Positions 57,801 to 64,000 of a DNA stretch of 64,000 bases are shown in pieces (position 1 is the first letter of the stretch; the number at the start of each line of letters is the position of its first letter). The translations under genes were made by a program, and so were the position numbers. The notes under the pieces are model-generated. The model was not told the DNA's origin. It saw only the letters and a program-made list of their open reading frames with translations, and made no database searches. The stretch lies in the NCBI RefSeq assembly GCF_018413525.1, contig NZ_JAHCDD010000019.1:1-64000 (forward strand). The letters run 5' to 3'. This stretch comes from Acidovorax sp. CCYZU-2555. Its GTDB lineage: Bacteria > Pseudomonadota > Gammaproteobacteria > Burkholderiales > Burkholderiaceae_C.

Positions 57801-60800
57801 TCCCGCTGATCAGGCCGCCCTGGACATCCAGGTCGCCAGGCCGCGCAACCACATAGACCTTGGGCACCAGCACCGTTTCCACCGAGCCATCGGGCAGGGT
57901 CACGTTCTGCTCGACCAGCCACACCATGTCGCTGGTGAGCTTGGCCATCTGCGCGGCGCTGAGTGCCACACCGGGGCGCAAGCCGTGGGCCTTGGCGAAG
58001 GTCGTGCCGCTGAGCAGCAGCGCCTGGTATTGCGCGTCGTTGCTGCGGTAGTCACCCAGAAAGCGCCGGCCCGTGAGTTTGCTCACTTGTTGCTGCACCA
58101 GCTGCTGTTCGTAGAAACCGTCGCCCAGGCGCTTTTGCAGCCGGTCGCGGTAGGGCGCGGCGCCGCGGTATGGCGCCGCGCCGCGGCGCTGGTCGTCGTC
58201 GCTCGGATGCGGGTCCGTGCGCTGGCGCTCCTGTGGCAGTTCGTGCGCGCTTTCTTGCGCCGAGGTCGGCGCAGGGTCCAGGGCATCGAGCATCTGATCC
58301 GATGAGGTCAACGGCTGGCCGCGGGTAAATGCGGGATCGGTTTCGATCAGCGGCTGGTTGGCGCTGGCCGGGTGCAGTACATACAGAGCGCTTTGCGGTA
58401 TGGATTCACCCGCGTCGAGCGTTCGGGCCAGCAGACCGGATTCGGTGGCGTGTTCCTGCACTACCGGGGTCGGCCGGCGTGCGTTGTCGCCGGTGTTCGG
58501 GTTGGCGTCGAGGCGGGTGGCCGGGCCCCGCGGGTGAAACTGCTGGAAGACCACGGTGGGAAGGTCGAAGCTGGTGACCTTCGTGGAGCTGTAGGGCTGC
58601 GGGGGCGAGTTGTACAGTTTTTGACGATCATCGAACTCACCACCGTGTGCCCACGTATAGCGTATGGCATCGCCCTGGGTCAGTGTTTTCTGGTTTCCCT
58701 TCGTGGCCTGGTTGTTGGGCGCCTTGGCATCGATGCGACCCCCAGCGGTCACGGTGGAGTCGATGTTGTTCACCTGGCTGGTGGCGAAATCCAGGTTGCC
58801 TCCTGCCTCGATGCGCGCGGGCAGGGTCTTCGTGACACGGTCCCGGGAGATGGTCTGCGTGACGTTGAAAATTCTGGTGTAGATACGCGAGTTGTCCAGC
58901 GTCTGGTTGTTCTTCTCTATGACCGCCAAAATGGCGGCATGGAGATTCTTCGCGGCCTGTATCGACTCCAGGTATGACAGCTGCGCCGCTTCGAACGCCC
59001 TTCTGTCGGTATCGCTTTGCCACTCAACGCGACCGGCTTCATTGAGGATGGCGCCAAAGTTCCAGGGCAAGGGCGCGGTGGCGGTGTAGTCTTTGGGCCG
59101 TGCAATGCCGAATTCGGCAAAGCGCGCGGAGCTTTCTGGCTCGAGCTGCAGCTGAATGTCGGGGGGGAAGTCCTCGCCATATTTGTTGCTGGTTTTGGTT
59201 TCGATGAATGCCGGGGGCAGCGTGCTCAGAAACTTGTCGGGAAAGACAGGCTTGAACATCCGTCCGTCGGACCTCGAACCGGGAATCGGGGTGTCGGGGT
59301 CGAATCCCCCCTTGCTCGCAGAATATGGTACGAACGTTCCCGGCTTCACTTCCCTGTAAAGCGCAGCGCTGTCGGGCTCCTTGCCCTGGAGGGAAATCAG
59401 ATCGCCTGGGGCCCAAGTGGTCACATCTGCCAGCGGCGCGGTCTGCACGCCTGCGTTGAGGTTGTTGATGTCGCGCATTTCGAGCTTCATGTTTCCCTGG
59501 GCATCGATGCGCGCGCCGATGTTGTCCAGGCGCTGCCCCTTTCCGATCGCATGGCGCTGGGCATCGAGGCTTTCGCCCATTCGCAGGTCACCCAGGCTTT
59601 GCAGCGTGGCTCCTCCTGTGTTGATCACCACCGGCACGCCCAGATCGAGATCGCGGCGCGCGGCGATGATGGGCGTGGTCGCGGCGCCATCTTCCGGCCC
59701 GTTTTCAAGCCGTTGGGCCGCAATGGACAAATAGTCGCCATAGACACGGCCCGTGCCGAGGTTGTGCACGGCGTTGGCGTCCAGGCGCGTGTCCTGGCCG
59801 TCGATCAGGCCGCGATTGGTGATGTGCTGGCTTGCTCGGAGGGCCGTGGTGTCTTGCCGGGCGCTGATTTGCGCGCCGTGCTGGTTCTCGATCTGCGTGC
59901 CCACCAGCTCGGTGCCGGTGCCGCCAAGCAGCTGGCCCTGGTTGATCAAGCGCCCGGCGATTTCCAGCTTGAGCTTGCCGTTGGCCGCCAGCGTTCCCTG
60001 GTGGGTGAAGTCCTTGGCCAGCTCCAGCGTCAGGTCGCCCAGCGCATCGAAGCGGCCGGCGCCCGTGATGGTTTGATTGCGGATGTACAGGGAGTTGGCG
60101 GAAAACACCTGGCCGCCCACGTTGGACAGCGTCTGCGTGGCCTGTTCGAATGCCGTGCCCTTGGCCACGCCGGTATCGCGCAGCGTCAGCGCGTTGCCGG
60201 CCTGCAGATGGCCCTGGCTGTTGTCGATCGGCCCATTGCTCTGGATCAGCAGATTCTGCTGGGCAACGATGGCTCCGCCCGTATTGTTGGTGGGCGCATC
60301 GCTGGCGAACAGCTGCAGGTCGCCGCTGGACTGCATCAAGCCACCGGCGCTGTTGTCGATGCCCGCAGTGCTGGTGATCTGCAGCAGACGCTGCGCGCCC
60401 GAGGTCTGAATGGTGCCGCCGCTGTTGTTCAATGCGCCGCTTTCGATCTGCAGATCCTGGGCGGCCGCAATCTGTGACTGCTGGTTGTTCAGCGTCTGCG
60501 CAACGACCAGGCGCAGGTTGCCGTCATGGCTCACCAACTGCGCGTGGCGCTGGTTTTCGAGTTTCTGCGCCTTGAGGCTCAGGTCCTGGCCGGCACTGAG
60601 CGTGCCGGCGTCATTGGTGATGGTGCGTGCTTCGGCGGACAAGGATTGCGCGCTGCCCAGCACCCCGGCGGTGTTGTCGATATGGTGTGCGACCAGACGC
60701 AGATCGCCGGCTACGAGCAGCGCGCCTTCGGCGTTCAGCACGGAAGTCTGTGCGCCGGTCAGGCGCTGCAGCTGCAGCACGCCCTGGCGGTTGTCGAGCA

Positions 60801-62223
60801 GGCCTTCGCTGTGCATCTCGCGCAGGTTGGCGGCCGCGCTGTTCACAAACGAATGAATGGCTTTGACGTCGGTCGCTCCGTTGGCAAGCAGCTGGCCGGT
60901 GTTTTCCAGGCGCTGGGAGATGTGAATCGTGCCGCGGCGCAAGGGCGCATCGGCCACCGCCGGGGCCTCGGGCGCGGCGTCGCCCACGGGCGTTGCGCTA
61001 TCAGTAGGCGCTGTGCCATCCTCAGCAACGGGCACAGCGGCCTGTGGCGCAGGCACGCCCAGTCGGGCTTTTTCGCCGGTGTTGGAGATTGCGAGGCTGC
61101 TGATTTCCAGCAGCTGCGGGCCCGTCTGGATGATCTGTCCGGCGTTGTCGAGGCGCGCGGCGGTGAGGTCCAGGCGCCGTGCGGTCAGCGTGCCGCTGTT
61201 GTCTATGCCTTTTGCCGTGAGCTCCAACTCGGCGCCCGCGCCCTGGCTCGCGATCACGCCCGAGTTGCTCAGCTGGCCGTCGGCGGACAGGGTCAGGGGG
61301 CCGGCCGTGGCCGCAAGCGTGCCTGCATTGCGCACGCCGAGTCCGGCCTCGGTGCCGATCAGCGTGATCTTGTGCGCATACATGCCGCCCAGGTGCGCGA
61401 CGTCCAATGCGAACTGCGGTTTCTCCTGAGTGCCGTTCACCGTACTGGACTGCAACTGGCCATCGGCCGAGATTTCATTGACGCCGGTGACCATGCGCAG
61501 ATCGCGGGACCAGAGGCCTGCATTGAGCGTGATGGCCCGGGCCAGCACCTGGGCATAGTTGGCCTGGCCGGTGTCCAGGCCGTTGCCCTCGAGGTGGATC
61601 GCACCGCCATGCACGCTGAATCCGTCGAGACTGCCGTTGGCGCCATAGCGCGGCGTGCCCGTGGTCAGGGTCAGGCCCGCGGCGTTGATCAGCGACAGCC
61701 CGTTGATCAGCAGTCCCGAGGGGTTGGCAACGATCACGTCGGCGCGTTGGCCCGCAACTTCGAGCGTGCCGGCGAGCCGCGACTGGGCCGCCGACTGGAC
61801 TTCATTGACGATGACCCTGGCGCTGCCGTCGGCGAGCCAGGGATTGGCTTGCACCCAGCCGCCGATCTGGCTTTGCACAGCCGTGCGGCTGTTGTTCAGA
61901 ATGGCGCCGCGCTCGCCTTGCTGGCCGATGTCGAACTGCCGGTAGCGGTTGCGGCTCACGCCGGCCGCCGACGGCGTCTGGATCTGCACGGTGGGCGTGC
62001 CGTTCGCCGAGTTCAGCACGATGGGCCGCTCCTGGCCCGGAGCCGCTGGGTCGGCGATGATCTGCGCAAGCCCGGCGGGCGCGGCGAGCAGCAGTGTCAG
62101 GGCGGCAGCGGCTGCAAGGCATGTCGACGACGCGGCGCCATGGCCGGCGTGGGCGGTTTCCTGCACGGCCATCCAGAGGCCGCGAGCCCGGTTGAAAATG
62201 ACGCGGTGGAAATGCTGGTTCAT
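54046..62223 (-). CDS. Filamentous-haemagglutinin/CdiA-type two-partner-secretion exoprotein with toxic C-terminal domain
   Basis: A 2725-residue secreted protein. Residues 1-25 form an extended signal-peptide region (NQHFHRVIFNRARGLWMAV), followed by a hydrophobic signal (ALTLLLAAPAGLAQ). The TPS secretion domain (about residues 55-330) has NRYRQFDIG, NSRTAVQSQIGGW and NPSGLLINGLSLINAAG. A long beta-helical repeat region follows (many LDNAGQIIQTG-like repeats), and then FHA-type repeats (GTQASNFGGKTVEIKAGQDM, RSAGLGLSLSATGPVVSASG). The delimiter NNYVSHSPF lies at about residue 2450. The last 268 or so residues form the AT-rich effector, ending SLQGTHQPGIPHVHFAIKD and NNHVPYID. No TpsB gene is adjacent. 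Confidence 0.9.
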   Translation of the reverse strand: MNQHFHRVIFNRARGLWMAVQETAHAGHGAASSTCLAAAAALTLLLAAPAGLAQIIADPAAPGQERPIVLNSANGTPTVQIQTPSAAGVSRNRYRQFDIGQQGERGAILNNSRTAVQSQIGGWVQANPWLADGSARVIVNEVQSAAQSRLAGTLEVAGQRADVIVANPSGLLINGLSLINAAGLTLTTGTPRYGANGSLDGFSVHGGAIHLEGNGLDTGQANYAQVLARAITLNAGLWSRDLRMVTGVNEISADGQLQSSTVNGTQEKPQFALDVAHLGGMYAHKITLIGTEAGLGVRNAGTLAATAGPLTLSADGQLSNSGVIASQGAGAELELTAKGIDNSGTLTARRLDLTAARLDNAGQIIQTGPQLLEISSLAISNTGEKARLGVPAPQAAVPVAEDGTAPTDSATPVGDAAPEAPAVADAPLRRGTIHISQRLENTGQLLANGATDVKAIHSFVNSAAANLREMHSEGLLDNRQGVLQLQRLTGAQTSVLNAEGALLVAGDLRLVAHHIDNTAGVLGSAQSLSAEARTITNDAGTLSAGQDLSLKAQKLENQRHAQLVSHDGNLRLVVAQTLNNQQSQIAAAQDLQIESGALNNSGGTIQTSGAQRLLQITSTAGIDNSAGGLMQSSGDLQLFASDAPTNNTGGAIVAQQNLLIQSNGPIDNSQGHLQAGNALTLRDTGVAKGTAFEQATQTLSNVGGQVFSANSLYIRNQTITGAGRFDALGDLTLELAKDFTHQGTLAANGKLKLEIAGRLINQGQLLGGTGTELVGTQIENQHGAQISARQDTTALRASQHITNRGLIDGQDTRLDANAVHNLGTGRVYGDYLSIAAQRLENGPEDGAATTPIIAARRDLDLGVPVVINTGGATLQSLGDLRMGESLDAQRHAIGKGQRLDNIGARIDAQGNMKLEMRDINNLNAGVQTAPLADVTTWAPGDLISLQGKEPDSAALYREVKPGTFVPYSASKGGFDPDTPIPGSRSDGRMFKPVFPDKFLSTLPPAFIETKTSNKYGEDFPPDIQLQLEPESSARFAEFGIARPKDYTATAPLPWNFGAILNEAGRVEWQSDTDRRAFEAAQLSYLESIQAAKNLHAAILAVIEKNNQTLDNSRIYTRIFNVTQTISRDRVTKTLPARIEAGGNLDFATSQVNNIDSTVTAGGRIDAKAPNNQATKGNQKTLTQGDAIRYTWAHGGEFDDRQKLYNSPPQPYSSTKVTSFDLPTVVFQQFHPRGPATRLDANPNTGDNARRPTPVVQEHATESGLLARTLDAGESIPQSALYVLHPASANQPLIETDPAFTRGQPLTSSDQMLDALDPAPTSAQESAHELPQERQRTDPHPSDDDQRRGAAPYRGAAPYRDRLQKRLGDGFYEQQLVQQQVSKLTGRRFLGDYRSNDAQYQALLLSGTTFAKAHGLRPGVALSAAQMAKLTSDMVWLVEQNVTLPDGSVETVLVPKVYVVARPGDLDVQGGLISGNEIRFESDQNVQNSATIAGRNLVKIDAHDINNVAGNITGKRVGLHAARDINVEGGTISATEVLLAHAERDINAASTTRSAPHGNTVVDQVAAFALLPAQQEKFNVNELIAGAAPSPNTADSPAPSGLHLSAGRDITLLGVQMTNAVEGSKTSVIAQRDVTLGTVTTTHDASVTWNPKNHLFVQGSKEVGTQIYTQGLTQILARRDIDARAAQVQSGEHLLVEAQRHVKIAAGQTTRALDDAYFSRRSGFLSSSSTTYTHQVEATGTQASNFGGKTVEIKAGQDMAIIASNVLSDTHTKLKAKGNLSILAAPETSSQQSHHLSTRSGVFGSGGMGVMIGSQRQSTDQRLTRTASAASAVGSREGNVDITAGNAYRQVGSDLFAPAGDVNVQAKNIKITGSPETEKGSSRSQFKQSGLSLSLSSPVIGIAQTASSLADAASKTSDGRMQALAAATAALNIYTQQDVLKGLANGKGPGLSLNLTLGSSKSQSERSWTSSSSRQSQVLAGGNVNLKATGAGKESNLLIQDSQVHAGKKATLISDNRIDLLTTPDTRRESSSNSSRSAGLGLSLSATGPVVSASGSKGKGQTLSEEQIHRKTRISGGEGVDFHAGGDMLMREAVISGPKVLGRVGGNLTIESLQDTSRFEGRQSNASGSVALGMGYAAGSAGYSASRARGDFASTGTPAGIQAGDDGFDIEVKGKTHLIGGVIASNQNAIDNQRNRLVTATLIHSDIENRSDFEASGINFSAGITRGGQKPGQSTGSDTVTDPAKWSVNNQGRPGSAAAGISRDRGSERSTTRSGVSPGLLVITDEAAQLAQTGQTAAEAVASINRDVRTEDANPGLTKNWDGHKLMTEQEANAKIAAAFGQQAGKAASIHADRQALAARQSADEETAEKWEEGGEYRRALHSAIGVLSGGLQGAAGAAISSTFLPVIGEKIAELNLPSGVRDVLNIAVATALGSAGQAKGAAAAFTQAANNYVSHSPFPGVRRTLAQENARLLNECGTNCSQEDFRRIDQQVAKLEIAVNLAAISESNTLTQQQAERLSQAMLELVPIYGSLESVAQLITGKSSLTGEEINRLWAAIGIIPAGGIIKKSKESTENFAKKIIEEAASKTKSDIKNEKTSLIFIEKNSNWEKFKNNNREIEIGEKSLQRVDAIINETLSGKRNFTSSIVLTSDEALSAGQKYLGANYREIGQPGSGVFRSADGTREFRIDLGSLQGTHQPGIPHVHFAIKDPASGKYISNNHVPYID

Positions 62224-62506
62224 GGCCGCTCCTCACAAGCCCATGCACCATGCTGAATGTCTGGAGGATCGCAGCGGTTCGGAAGCCCACCGGTTTTTGG
62301 ATAGGCGCGGCAAGCAAGCCCATGCCGGAAATTTCGCGCAAGAAGCAAGGCCTGGGGAGGGGGCGAATTGTGAACAATTCCATTCGAGGCGCCGGGTTGT
62401 CGGGCAAGGGGTTTTTCCACGCGGTTTTGCGCATACGATGCCGCTGAAGATCTTTTTTGTTGATACGTGCGCCGCGCCGTTGGGCATGGCGCGAAGGAAC
62501 CGCACC
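62224..62506. promoter_or_regulatory. Divergent promoter region between the CdiA-like gene and the DUF937 gene
   Basis: These 283 bp hold no gene. A perfect 7-bp inverted repeat with a 2-bp spacer (GAATTGT-GA-ACAATTC, 62365-62380) lies near the middle, 142 bp upstream of the CdiA-like start and 127 bp upstream of the DUF937 start. It could be an operator for either side. No other clear motif is seen. Confidence 0.45.
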
Positions 62507-63148
62507 ATGAATTCCTCGAACTCCTTGACCAATGAACTGCTGGGCCAGCTCCAGGGCGCGCCCATGCAAAGCATGGCGCAGCAACTGGGCATGGGCCCCG
62601 CAGAGACCGAGCAGGCCGTGGGCACGGCCTTGCCCATGCTGCTGGGCGCGCTGGGCAGCAATGCCACCCAGCCCCAGGGTGCAATGGACTTGTTCGGCGC
62701 GCTGCAGCGCGACCATGCGGGCGCGGCTGCGGGCAACGGCCTGGGCGACATGCTGGGCGGCGTGCTCGGCGGCTTTCTGGGCGGTGGCGGCGGTGGTCAA
62801 GCACAAGGGCCCGACGCCGCGTCCATCCTGGGCCATATTTTTGGCGGCAAGCAGCAGCAGGCCGAGACGGGCCTGGCGCAGGCCACGGGCCTGGGCGCCA
62901 ACGCGGGCCAATTGCTGCAGATTCTTGCGCCCATCGTGATGGCATTTCTCGCCAAGCGCGTGCAGTCGGGCGGACTGGATGCCGGCGGCCTGGGCCAGGT
63001 GCTGGGCCAGGAAAAAGCGCAGGTGCAGCAGCAGGGCGGCGCCGCGGGCGATCTGCTGTCCGGTTTGCTGGACCAGAACGGCGACGGCAAGCTCGACGTT
63101 GGCGACCTGTTCAAGCTCGGCGCGGGATTTCTCGGCGGCCGGCGCTGA
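62507..63148 (+). CDS. DUF937 domain-containing protein
   Basis: A 213-residue protein of the DUF937 family (NELLGQLQGAPMQSMAQQLG, VGTALPMLLGALGSNATQPQ). The middle is Gly-rich (GGVLGGFLGGGGGGQAQG) and a second helical block follows (AGQLLQILAPIVMAFLAKRV). Near the C-terminus, DQNGDGKLDVGDL is a canonical EF-hand/dockerin-type calcium loop. No signal peptide is seen. The function of DUF937 is unknown. GAAGGAA precedes the ATG at 62507. Confidence 0.87.
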   Translation: MNSSNSLTNELLGQLQGAPMQSMAQQLGMGPAETEQAVGTALPMLLGALGSNATQPQGAMDLFGALQRDHAGAAAGNGLGDMLGGVLGGFLGGGGGGQAQGPDAASILGHIFGGKQQQAETGLAQATGLGANAGQLLQILAPIVMAFLAKRVQSGGLDAGGLGQVLGQEKAQVQQQGGAAGDLLSGLLDQNGDGKLDVGDLFKLGAGFLGGRR

Positions 63149-63280
63149 AGCTGGGCCGCGCGCGCGGTGAAGCGACCGGGCAGCGCGGCAGGTTTTTTGT
63201 CTTCAGGGTGGTTTTGGTTATTGCATTGCGGCGCGGCTGCGCAGACACTGGTCAGGCTTGTTCGACTTCAGGAGCCGGGT

Positions 63281-63733
63281 ATGACGACTGTTGCAGACAT
63301 CCTGCGGGCCAAGGGGAGCGCCGAAGTGCATTCCGTGGGCCCCGAAGATTCCATGCTCGAGGCATTGCAGCGCATGGCCGAACACCGCATCGGTGCGTTG
63401 ATGGTGCTGGACGGCGCGCAGTCCGGCCATATCGCCGGCATCGTCACCGAGCGCGACTATGCGCGCAAGATCGTGCTGCAGGGCCGCAATTCGGCGACCA
63501 CGCCGGTGCGTGAAGTGATGACGGCGTCGGTGCACTGCGTCGATACCGCGCAGACCTGCGAGGAATGCATGGCGCTGATGACGCGCCAGCGCATACGCCA
63601 TCTGCCGGTGCTCGATGCGCAAAAGCAGCTGGTCGGCCTGGTGTCCATCGGCGATCTGGTCAAGGCCATCATTTCCGAGCAGCAATTCACCATAGACCAG
63701 CTCGAGCACTACATTTCGGGCCAGCGCGGCTGA
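63281..63733 (+). CDS. CBS-domain protein
   Basis: A 150-residue protein of two CBS domains ([70 protein letters not shown]). Stand-alone CBS pairs bind adenine nucleotides such as AMP, ATP or SAM and may regulate partner enzymes. CAGGAG lies before the ATG at 63281. It has no effector domain. It is a single gene between the DUF937 gene and tsaD. Confidence 0.92.
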   Translation: MTTVADILRAKGSAEVHSVGPEDSMLEALQRMAEHRIGALMVLDGAQSGHIAGIVTERDYARKIVLQGRNSATTPVREVMTASVHCVDTAQTCEECMALMTRQRIRHLPVLDAQKQLVGLVSIGDLVKAIISEQQFTIDQLEHYISGQRG

Positions 63734-63795
63734 GCTGCAGGGCCTTTTGCGCGCCTGAGCGCGCGGCGGCCCCAAGGGGTTCTACACTTCAGCCC

Positions 63796-64000
63796 ATGAG
63801 CTTGCTGATACTGGGTATTGAATCTTCGTGCGATGAAACGGGCGTGGCGTTGGTGCGTTTGCCGGAGGGCGATGCCGTGCCCACGCTGCTTTCGCATGCC
63901 TTGCACAGCCAGATCGAAATGCACCAGGCCTATGGCGGCGTGGTGCCCGAACTCGCGAGCCGCGACCATATCCGCCGCGTGCTGCCGCTGACCGAAGCCG
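63796..64000 (+). CDS. tsaD: tRNA N6-threonylcarbamoyladenosine transferase TsaD (5' part, cut by the window end)
   Basis: The first 68 codons read [20 protein letters not shown], then [21 protein letters not shown], the N-terminus of TsaD (Gcp/YgjD). It transfers the threonylcarbamoyl group to A37 of ANN-decoding tRNAs with TsaB and TsaE. The gene runs past the right edge. The metal-binding His-x-x-x-His motif lies beyond the window. Confidence 0.96.
   Translation, partial: MSLLILGIESSCDETGVALVRLPEGDAVPTLLSHALHSQIEMHQAYGGVVPELASRDHIRRVLPLTEA

Noticed and set aside
54877-61500. Regular repeats that could suggest a CRISPR or satellite array
   Set aside because: The repeats are coding beta-helix repeats of the FHA/CdiA type, with no constant repeat-spacer unit.
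60526-62256. Plus-strand frames of several hundred codons opposite the exoprotein gene
   Set aside because: They mirror the repeat-rich high-GC exoprotein gene and show no independent domain.
63744-63770. GC-rich hairpin after the CBS gene
   Set aside because: GCGCGCC...GCGCGC can pair but lacks a T run, so it is not listed as a terminator.

Overview
The window is a 64-kb chromosomal piece of a high-GC beta-proteobacterium, most likely a Comamonadaceae member (Comamonas, Acidovorax, Delftia or Alicycliphilus relatives). The pointers are protein character, a Bug-type tricarboxylate receptor, tandem TRAP receptors, an flhDC pair, a betaproteobacterial proteasome homologue, and the order suhB-trmJ-cysE. 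The genus cannot be fixed by reading alone. Nearly all genes have a strong G/C third-position bias. The main exceptions are an AT-rich stretch at about 53.5-54.7 kb, a 122-bp structured element at 38.6 kb and, more mildly, the genes at 37.9-38.6 and 39.6-40.1 kb.

Layout. 0-9 kb: end of a YccS-like membrane protein, a Fur-controlled TonB receptor, a repeat-filled spacer, the flagellar master regulators flhDC, then a minus-strand run of Rieske oxygenase, EamA transporter and mercaptopyruvate sulfurtransferase. 9-12.3 kb: xseB-ispA-dxs, the isoprenoid supply operon. 12.5-20.7 kb: a solute-uptake island with two tandem TRAP receptors, a Bug receptor operon (Bug, DUF1185 protein, alpha/beta hydrolase), a GntR-FCD regulator, and on the other strand the TRAP membrane subunits dctQM. 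21-29.6 kb: a LytTR two-component system with a 2TM protein, uppP, a divergent nimR/nimT-like pair, a short-chain dehydrogenase with an altered active site, a hydrolase, and an Anbu proteasome-like gene coupled to mutS. 32-38.6 kb: a DUF2325 gene behind a Fur-like site, a PAS sensor without an output domain, suhB, trmJ, cysE and a DUF1275 membrane protein. 38.6-44.2 kb: a MITE-like element, a nitroreductase, a DUF2799 lipoprotein, a TPP riboswitch with thiC, and a chemoreceptor. 44.3-53.5 kb: a Bcr/CflA efflux pump, mogA-darP divergent from pmbA, a DUF305 protein, yqeY-rpsU, a flavoprotein, a thioesterase, and cobA-ybiB. 53.8-62.2 kb: an 8.2-kb CdiA/FHA-type two-partner-secretion exoprotein with an AT-rich C-terminal toxin region and a 67-residue putative immunity gene. 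62.5-64 kb: a DUF937 protein, a CBS-domain protein and the start of tsaD.

The most interesting locus is the cdiA-type gene. Its last roughly 270 codons and the small gene 9 bp downstream form a compositionally foreign toxin-immunity cassette. No outer-membrane TpsB partner is encoded anywhere in the window. Other points worth checking are the Anbu gene without its usual partners, the GntR-type palindrome TGGTATACCA in front of the Bug operon, the 21-bp-spaced direct repeats between nimR and nimT, and the MITE-like element with near-perfect 18-bp inverted ends.
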